From positions 1-64,000 of the forward strand of contig NZ_MRYI01000020.1 of assembly GCF_002260525.1 (NCBI RefSeq): a DNA stretch of 64,000 nucleotides, in the 5' to 3' direction. The notes beneath the pieces were generated by a model. The model worked only from the letters and a program-made list of their open reading frames with translations. It was not told the origin of the DNA and searched no databases. A program made the translations under genes and the position numbers. This document shows positions 57,932-64,000 of the stretch, piece by piece. Numbering within the stretch: position 1 is the first letter of the stretch; each line of letters begins with the position of its first letter. This DNA is from Hahella sp. CCB-MM4. GTDB lineage: Bacteria; Pseudomonadota; Gammaproteobacteria; Pseudomonadales; Oleiphilaceae.

Positions 57932-58942
57932 ATGCCGGTCACCCATTTTTGGAATGCCATCAACGAGATCTGGAATTCAAATGAAAGCAACCAGAACGGC
58001 CCTACACTGTACCCACTGAGAAGCTATCGACTGATTTCCATCACCGGCCCCGATGCGGAAAAATTCATGCAGGGACAATTTACCTGCGACATGGCACTCA
58101 TCACCGAAAAGCACTCCTCTCTGGGTGCCTGCTGCAACAACAAAGGTCGCATGATTGCCCAGTTTCGCCTGGTGAGAGTCGAATCACAGAGCTTCTTGTT
58201 ACGCTGCCCGGAAGACATTGCAGATGCCTTGCTTCAGCATCTAAGCAAATACAAAGTATTTTATAAATGCGAAATGACGCCACTGGATGATTACGGAGTT
58301 CTGGGAATCTGCGGGGATGAAGACATCATTAGCCAGTTGTTTGGACAGACGCCAACAGAGGTCAACGCAACCGCTCGCAGCAAACAGATGACGATGATCA
58401 GAGTTCCCGGCGACCAGCCCCGTTTTGAAATATTCGCAAGTTCTGAAGCCATTTCACAGCAGTTTCCCTCTCTCCTGGCAAACAGCTGCCTGGCCGATGA
58501 AACAGAATGGCAGTTACAGGACATCAGAGCCGGTGTAGGAGAAGTCTTTCCCACCACCCAGGAAGAGTTCATCCCGCAGATGATGAACCTCCAGAGTCTT
58601 GGTGGAATCAGCTTCAAAAAAGGCTGCTATACCGGACAGGAAATTGTGGCCAGAATGCAGTATCTGGGAAAACTTAAAAAGCGGATGTATTTGCTTGCCA
58701 TCGACAACGCCCAGGGAGACATCGGCACCAACATCACTGGAGATAACGACCGGGTGATCGGCTCTATTGTGCGAGTGGCGACCAACACTTCGGATCAACA
58801 GCTGGCTTTGGCTGTTCTGGATAACGCCAGCGTTGATGCAGGCAGTCCTCTAAAATTGGAAAATCAGCCAGACTCTCATTGCCACGTACACGAGCTGCCC
58901 TACGAGGTTGAGCAGAGCGGAAGTGCTCGTCCTTCACGGTAA
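57932..58942 (+). CDS. ygfZ: folate-binding protein YgfZ
   Basis: About 336 residues. It takes part in iron-sulfur cluster assembly and repair with folate. The signature KGCYTGQEIVARMQYLGKLKKRMY, containing the conserved Cys, lies near residue 230. ATG 57932 has GGAG seven bases upstream and is chosen over ATG 57920. It is monocistronic or co-transcribed with sdhE-ygfX. Confidence 0.94.
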   Translation: MPVTHFWNAINEIWNSNESNQNGPTLYPLRSYRLISITGPDAEKFMQGQFTCDMALITEKHSSLGACCNNKGRMIAQFRLVRVESQSFLLRCPEDIADALLQHLSKYKVFYKCEMTPLDDYGVLGICGDEDIISQLFGQTPTEVNATARSKQMTMIRVPGDQPRFEIFASSEAISQQFPSLLANSCLADETEWQLQDIRAGVGEVFPTTQEEFIPQMMNLQSLGGISFKKGCYTGQEIVARMQYLGKLKKRMYLLAIDNAQGDIGTNITGDNDRVIGSIVRVATNTSDQQLALAVLDNASVDAGSPLKLENQPDSHCHVHELPYEVEQSGSARPSR

Positions 58943-59092
58943 CAAAACTCCAACGATTTGGACTTTCGGGTTTCGGGTTTATTTTGCAAAATCTGCTATA
59001 ACTATGTTGGTAAAGGCAATTTCCCGGCAATCTGCCTCAGTGGCACAAATCCGGTCAACGGAGAAATAACGGGAATGAGCCTCAAATACTTA

Positions 59093-59128
59093 GTTTACTG
59101 ATTTAACTGGGTTTATTGATTTAACTGA
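59093..59128. repeat. 18-bp direct duplication
   Basis: GTTTACTGATTTAACTGG (59093-59110) is followed directly by GTTTATTGATTTAACTGA (59111-59128), upstream of the HDOD gene. Confidence 0.8.
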
Positions 59129-59165
59129 TTTTTTCCTCAGCAGTCAGATATTCGCGGAAAACTCG

Positions 59166-60005
59166 ATGCCCGAACTAGAAAGCAAGATCAAAAAAGATAT
59201 CGTTGACGCGATTAACAGCGATAAATTAGTGCTCCCCACCCTGCCCGAAGTTGCCCTGCAAGTCAGGGAGGTGGCAGAAAACCCTGACTCCTCGGTCCAG
59301 GATCTGGCGAGCGTGCTCAGCAACGACGCCGCCATGACCGCCAGAATCATCCGGGTATGCAATAGCCCTCTGTTGCGCGGTTCAAGAGAAATCTCCAACC
59401 TGCAGATGGCGGTAGGCCGCCTGGGTATGGCTTACACTGCCAATCTGGCAACAGGTCTGGCGATGGAGCAAATGTTCCAGGCCACATCTGAAATGATCGA
59501 CAAACGCATGCGGGCGGTCTGGCAAAACAGTATGGAAGTGGCCGGAATATGTCACGTCCTGGCCCAGCACTACACAAAACTGAAACCCGATCAGGCGACA
59601 CTCGCCGGCCTTATCCATCAGATCGGCACCTTACCTGTGCTCGCCTATATTGAAGAAAACGATATCCAGATTAACAACATTATCCTGGATAATCTGATTG
59701 ATGGCATGGCCCCCGCCATTGGCAGCTATATTCTGAAAAAATGGGATTTCAGCAAAGAACTCCAGATCGTTCCCAAGGAACACTGCAACTTCAAACGCGA
59801 AGTGCCGGAAGTGGATCTGGCCGACGTCGTCATGGTAGCCAGATTACAAAGTCTGATCGGAACAGATCATCCGTATACCAAACTGGACTGGACTCAAATC
59901 AGTGCGTTTAACCGCCTGGGTCTGGATCCGGAAGTGGACATGAACGAAGCCGAAGACTTGAGCGAAGAAATGGAAGCCGCCATGTCTCTGCTATCATCCC
60001 AGTAA
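59166..60005 (+). CDS. HDOD domain protein
   Basis: A 279-residue single HDOD protein. LPTLPEVALQVREVAENPD at the start, LASVLSNDAAMTARIIRVCNSPLL, NLQMAVGRLGM and LAGLIHQIGTLPVLAYIEEND form the fold; it lacks an enzymatic HD pair. HDOD proteins scaffold signalling pathways such as biofilm and motility control. The neighbourhood next to ygfZ matches Pseudomonas-type genomes. The second HDOD protein in the window. Confidence 0.88.
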   Translation: MPELESKIKKDIVDAINSDKLVLPTLPEVALQVREVAENPDSSVQDLASVLSNDAAMTARIIRVCNSPLLRGSREISNLQMAVGRLGMAYTANLATGLAMEQMFQATSEMIDKRMRAVWQNSMEVAGICHVLAQHYTKLKPDQATLAGLIHQIGTLPVLAYIEENDIQINNIILDNLIDGMAPAIGSYILKKWDFSKELQIVPKEHCNFKREVPEVDLADVVMVARLQSLIGTDHPYTKLDWTQISAFNRLGLDPEVDMNEAEDLSEEMEAAMSLLSSQ

Positions 60006-60051
60006 CCGGCAAGCTAAAGAAAATCGAAAAACCAAAGGTGATTCGGAATTT

Positions 60052-60078
60052 AAAAGGAGGTCAAACGACCTCCTTTTT
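60052..60078. terminator. bidirectional terminator overlapping the ung 3' end
   Basis: AAAAGGAGGTC, loop AAAC, GACCTCCTTTT, with A- and T-runs on both sides. It serves the HDOD gene, and its stem also contains the last codons and stop (60061-60063) of ung, encoding KKEVV. Confidence 0.88.
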
Positions 60079-60810
60079 CTTTGTCTTATCCAGCAAACCA
60101 TGCTCATCCAGCATATCCTTGGGAGGCAGGCGCCAGTCGATGGCTTTTTCCTGATGATCCTTCAGATAAGCATTAGCGGCGGAGAAGTGCCGACATCCCA
60201 TAAACCCTCTATGGGCGGACAACGGAGATGGATGGACAGATTCCAGCACGAGATGTTTCTGCCGATCAATAAATGCACCCTTGCGCTGTGCGTAACTCCC
60301 CCAGAGCATGAAGACCACATTCTCACGCTCCTCATTAACGAGCTGGATAACCCTGTCCGTAAATTTCTCCCATCCACGCCCCTGGTGTGATGCAGCCTGG
60401 GCCTGCTCCACAGTTAACACGCTATTCAGGAGTAACACTCCCTGCTGCGTCCAATAACCCAGACAGCCATGTTCAGGCATGCTCACGCCGAGATCCTGGT
60501 GGATTTCCTTAAAAATATTTACCAGTGAAGGAGGCGGCTTTACCCCAGGCAGTACGGAGAAACATAATCCATGCGCCTGCCCGGGACCATGGTAGGGGTC
60601 CTGCCCCAGGATCACGACCTTCACCTGATCAAAGGCCGTGCTATTGAGGGCATTGAAGCAATTCTCAAGGCTTGGGTATATCACTTTTCCAGCCGCCTCT
60701 TCCTGAGACAAAAAAGCTTCCAACTGCTGCATATAAGGCATACTGAACTGATCAGCAAGCCGGGCATCCCACCCTGTTCCTGGTTTTAACGCATTCTGTA
60801 AAAACGACAT
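60061..60810 (-). CDS. ung: uracil-DNA glycosylase
   Basis: A 249-residue family 1 UDG that removes uracil from [25 protein letters not shown] near residue 63 has the catalytic Asp; [12 protein letters not shown] near 200 has the catalytic His and DNA-intercalating segment. AGAAGGG before the ATG supports the start. The last residues lie in a terminator stem. Confidence 0.97.
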   Translation of the reverse strand: MSFLQNALKPGTGWDARLADQFSMPYMQQLEAFLSQEEAAGKVIYPSLENCFNALNSTAFDQVKVVILGQDPYHGPGQAHGLCFSVLPGVKPPPSLVNIFKEIHQDLGVSMPEHGCLGYWTQQGVLLLNSVLTVEQAQAASHQGRGWEKFTDRVIQLVNEERENVVFMLWGSYAQRKGAFIDRQKHLVLESVHPSPLSAHRGFMGCRHFSAANAYLKDHQEKAIDWRLPPKDMLDEHGLLDKTKKKEVV

Positions 60811-60873
60811 ATCTGAACCCTTCTGACGCTTTAAGCCAACCTTCCTCGAACTCCCTATCTCACAAACTCACCC

Positions 60874-62397
60874 TTAAACTCCCTGGGGACGCATATGCGG
60901 GAATAGAATGACATCGCGGATGGAGGGAGAATCTGTCAGCAACATGACCAGCCGGTCAATCCCAATCCCCTCACCTGCCGTTGGCGGCATCCCATGCTCA
61001 AGCGCCACGATATAGTCTTCATCAAAGAACATTGCCTCGTCGTCTCCCGCCTCTTTTTCTTCCACCTGCTTGCGGAAGCGCTCGGCCTGATCTTCAGGGT
61101 CGTTCAATTCAGAGAAGCCGTTGGCAATTTCGCGGCCGCCCACAAAAAATTCAAAGCGATCCGTCACAAATGGGTTATCGTCGTTACGGCGCGCCAGAGG
61201 AGAAACCTCAGTGGGATATTCAGTGATAAACGTCGGCTGCATCAAACGATGCTCAGCGGTTTTCTCGAAAATCTCAATCTGGATCTTGCCGAGACCCCAG
61301 GTCTCTTTCAATGGAATCCCCAGACCTGAAGCGATCGCTTTAGCCCCCTCCAGATCATTCAGTTCTTCCGCTTTGATGTCAGCGTTAAAATGCAGAATCG
61401 ACTCCAACACGGTCATACGCTGGAATGGCTGTCCGAAGTCATAAATAGTCTCTTCAATAACTTCGCCGTCTTCATTGCGCTTGGTATTCCGAACTTGCGT
61501 AGTACCCAGCACTTCCTGAGCCACCCAACGCAGCATCTCTTCCGTTAGATCCATCAGATCCTTGTAATCTGCATAGGCCTGATAGAATTCGATCATGGTG
61601 AACTCTGGATTGTGACGGGTAGACAAGCCTTCGTTACGGAAGTTACGGTTGATCTCGAATACCCGTTCAAAACCGCCCACGACCAGGCGCTTCAGGTAAA
61701 GCTCCGGAGCAATCCGCAGGAACATTTCAATATCCAGGGCATTGTGATAGGTCTCAAACGGCTTGGCAGTAGCACCGCCTGGGATCACCTGAAGCATGGG
61801 AGTTTCCACTTCCATGAAATCACGCTTGGACATGAAATACCGAACTGCTTCAATGATTTTCGAGCGAATTCTGAATGTCTCACGGGTGTCCTCATTGGCC
61901 ACCAGATCCAGGTAGCGCTGGCGATAGCGCACTTCTGTATCAGACAGCCCTTTGAATTTGTCCGGCAGCGGACGCAGAGCCTTTACCAGCAGACGTGGGG
62001 TTTCCATATCGATGTACAGATCCCCTTTCCCGGATTTATGCAAAACACCTTCGGCGGCCACGATATCCCCAAAATCCCAGGACTTGACCATCTCTTTTTG
62101 CTCAGGTGACAACGTTTTGTTGTTCACGTAAAACTGAATACGTCCGGTAGAGTCCTGAATCACGATAAAAGGACCACGCTTGGTCATAATGCGACCGGCA
62201 ACCTTCGCGCGAATACCCATACCTTCCAGGGCTTCCTTGTCTTCTTCCCCATAACGGGCCTGCAGGTCGGCGCAATTGGCATCTCGACGGAAATCATTCG
62301 GGAATGCCTGTCCCTGTTCGCGAATCTTACTCAGTTTGGCACGTCGCTCCGCGATCAGTTTATTTTCTTCAGGTGCCGAAGTTTGATTGTCAGTCAT
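60874..62397 (-). CDS. lysS: lysyl-tRNA synthetase (class II)
   Basis: A 507-residue class II synthetase: N-terminal anticodon-binding OB fold ([23 protein letters not shown]), motif 1 ([14 protein letters not shown]), motif 2 ([28 protein letters not shown]) and motif 3 ([11 protein letters not shown]). It charges tRNA-Lys. It lies downstream of prfB, as in E. coli prfB-lysS. Confidence 0.97.
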   Translation of the reverse strand: MTDNQTSAPEENKLIAERRAKLSKIREQGQAFPNDFRRDANCADLQARYGEEDKEALEGMGIRAKVAGRIMTKRGPFIVIQDSTGRIQFYVNNKTLSPEQKEMVKSWDFGDIVAAEGVLHKSGKGDLYIDMETPRLLVKALRPLPDKFKGLSDTEVRYRQRYLDLVANEDTRETFRIRSKIIEAVRYFMSKRDFMEVETPMLQVIPGGATAKPFETYHNALDIEMFLRIAPELYLKRLVVGGFERVFEINRNFRNEGLSTRHNPEFTMIEFYQAYADYKDLMDLTEEMLRWVAQEVLGTTQVRNTKRNEDGEVIEETIYDFGQPFQRMTVLESILHFNADIKAEELNDLEGAKAIASGLGIPLKETWGLGKIQIEIFEKTAEHRLMQPTFITEYPTEVSPLARRNDDNPFVTDRFEFFVGGREIANGFSELNDPEDQAERFRKQVEEKEAGDDEAMFFDEDYIVALEHGMPPTAGEGIGIDRLVMLLTDSPSIRDVILFPHMRPQGV

Positions 62398-62578
62398 GAT
62401 TACCCTATTCCACTTTTATTCCTGGCATCTGGCGAGTAAACGCATCATGCCAAGTGATTTCATTGCTAATTCGTTACTGATTCTCATCGCTACTATTAAG
62501 TTTAAGTAGCCACTTAATTCCGTCAGGACCGGCAACCTCCTGCTCGAACAGGCATATGCCGCCGATCTCTGTGAGCAT

Positions 62579-63677
62579 TTACAGGCCTTGCTTCAGACTC
62601 GCTTCGATAAAGTCATCCAGATCACCATCCAATACTGTCTGGCAGGATGAAGTTTCTACGTTTGTCCGCAAATCCTTGATTCTAGACTGATCCAGAACAT
62701 ATGAACGGATCTGGCTGCCCCAACCGATATCTGACTTGCTATCTTCCACCGCCTGGGCCTCACTGTTCCGTTTTTGCAGTTCCAGCTCATACAGCTTTGC
62801 TTTCAACTGCTTCATACACTGATCTTTGTTCTTGTGCTGGGAACGGTCGTTCTGGCACTGCACCACGGTATTGGTCGGCAAGTGAGTAATCCGTACCGCA
62901 GACTCCGTCCGGTTAACGTGCTGACCACCAGCCCCGGATGCCCGGTAGACGTCGATGCGAAGATCTGCCGGATTGATTTCAATATCAATATTGTCGTCAA
63001 TTTCCGGGGAAACAAAGACCGATGCAAAAGAGGTATGACGACGGTTGCCCGAGTCAAACGGTGATTTCCTTACAAGGCGATGTACGCCCGTTTCGGTACG
63101 CAGCCAGCCATAGGCATATTCACCCTGGAAATGTATGGTGGCACTCTTAATACCTGCCACTTCACCAGGAGATGCTTCAATAAGCTCTGTTTTAAAGCCG
63201 CGACGCTCGCCCCAACGCAGGTACATCCGCAGGATCATGTTAGCCCAGTCTTGGGCTTCTGTTCCGCCGGAGCCGGCCTGAATATCAAGATAGGCATTGT
63301 TGGGATCCATTTCCCCGGCAAACATACGACGGAATTCCAGCTCTTCCACCCGGGTAGTCAAGCTGTCCAGCTCACCCTCAATTTCCGAGACTGCATCAGC
63401 ATCCTGCTCTTCCACTGCCATATCCAGCAGTTCCCTGGCATCCGCCAGACCGCTGGTGACCGTTTCACAGGTTTCGACGACCGCTTCCAGAGACGATCTT
63501 TCACGCCCCAGGCCCTGGGCACGATCTGGATCATTCCATACGTTGGGATCTTCAAGTTCCCGGGTTACTTCGACCAGACGTTCTTTCTTGACGTCGTAGT
63601 CAAAGATACCTCCGTAAGGATTCAGTACGCTCACTGAGGTCTTTAATTCGGTTTACAATCGGGGCGACTTCTAACAT
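62579..63677 (-). CDS. prfB: peptide chain release factor 2, programmed +1 frameshift
   Basis: RF2 recognises UAA and UGA. The short first frame ([12 protein letters not shown] to LRRYL) runs from ATG 63677 to an in-frame TGA at 63602-63600; a +1 shift at CTTTGA continues as [12 protein letters not shown] through the long frame, giving about 365 residues. Family motifs are the GGQ in [18 protein letters not shown] and [14 protein letters not shown] reader scoring only uninterrupted frames would call 62579-63634 alone, which misses the first codons. Confidence 0.96.
63597..63615 (-). promoter_or_regulatory. prfB frameshift site
   Basis: On the minus strand CGGAGGTATCTTTGAC: an internal Shine-Dalgarno-like CGGAGG three bases before the slippery CTT and the TGA stop. 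It makes RF2 synthesis depend on low RF2 activity. Confidence 0.93.
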
Positions 63678-63847
63678 GAACAGGGCATCTCCGCGCTTAT
63701 TCGATAACGATGGATCAAAATGTGGGCGGCTATTGTAAAGGAAGTTGTGAATGAGTTGTAGCGGGAGGATGAACACGGCAGTCATTTGAGCTATCAACAA
63801 CACCGGCGCTCACCCTGAGCTTATCAAGGAGACAACAAGGAGCAGAG

Positions 63848-64000
63848 TTAGGAATCGAAATAATCCCGCATTTCCTCGTCAATTTCCTGACGTAGCGACA
63901 TTAACTTGAGAGCATAATCCCGTAGCTGGATTTCTTCCTCAGTGCGTGGAGACCACTCCGGAACGCCGACGGGCTTGGAGTCCCGATCCACCGCAACAAA
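63848..64000 (-). CDS. acyl-CoA thioesterase, C-terminal part (cut by window edge)
   Basis: The last 50 codons of a minus-strand gene that continues past the window. FVAVDRDSKPVGVPEW followed by an acidic helical tail (EEEIQLRDYALKLMSLRQEIDEEM) is the end of a hot-dog acyl-CoA thioesterase of the YciA/BACH type. The active-site region is outside the window. Confidence 0.75.
   Translation of the reverse strand, partial: FVAVDRDSKPVGVPEWSPRTEEEIQLRDYALKLMSLRQEIDEEMRDYFDS

Noticed and set aside
63080-63637. 185-residue plus-strand ORF within prfB
   Set aside because: Antisense shadow of prfB with no family resemblance.

Overview
The window looks like a chromosomal segment of a marine-type gammaproteobacterium (Oceanospirillales/Pseudomonadales-like). 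Evidence is the block algU-mucA-mucB-mucC-mucD-lepA-lepB-DUF4845-rnc-era-recO-pdxJ running into gacS/barA, cysM, rlmD, relA and mazG, with nadB diverging from algU, as in Pseudomonas, Marinobacter and Hahella relatives. Type A PutA, a YceI/cytochrome b561 pair and sdhE-ygfX-ygfZ fit the same group. I cannot name a genus from sequence alone. No rRNA or tRNA gene was seen.

Region 1 (1-7153) is accessory DNA. It opens with the broken 3' end of an IS1182-type transposase. Next comes an AT-rich three-gene operon: a DNA methyltransferase-like protein with a TSPPY motif, a DUF262 (ParB/Srx-fold) protein without the usual DUF1524 nuclease half, and a HEPN protein with an RX4H motif. The operon is followed within 3 bp of its last stop codon by a 114-bp imperfect palindrome that looks like an integron attC site. 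It is bracketed by two inverted copies of an IS-end-like sequence (466-488 and 3719-3741). I infer a mobile defence-type island. Then comes a type VI secretion add-on module: an hcp gene with an apparent in-frame internal deletion, a lipase-like effector with a Ser-Asp-His triad candidate, and a 4-nt-overlapping partner likely to be its immunity protein. A frameshifted gene remnant follows.

Region 2 (7154-25250) is metabolic and transport DNA: a PDC-sensor-like membrane protein, a complete dipeptide/oligopeptide ABC transporter (dppABCDF order) with a LysR regulator, a TraB/GumN protein, an AraC regulator next to putA (lacking the DNA-binding RHH domain) and putP, then yceI, cytochrome b561 and a DMT exporter. 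A 15-codon ORF with a strong ribosome binding site sits in the intergenic DNA after that.

Region 3 (25255-40393) is housekeeping, mostly minus strand: rsmJ, a small coiled-coil protein, uppP, tsaB, adk, a YbaK-HDOD protein, ppc, mazG, relA, rlmD and cysM. A 22-bp tandem array of about seven copies lies at the 3' end of cysM.

Region 4 (40394-64000) holds gacS/barA, then the pdxJ-to-algU block on the minus strand (sigma-E regulon control genes feeding into lepA, lepB, rnc, era, recO), nadB, sdhE-ygfX, ygfZ, an HDOD protein, ung, lysS, prfB with its programmed +1 frameshift, and the 3' end of an acyl-CoA thioesterase gene that runs off the window. A recurring oddity is short (17-32 bp period) imperfect tandem duplication in intergenic DNA, several copies of which begin in the last codons of the neighbouring gene.
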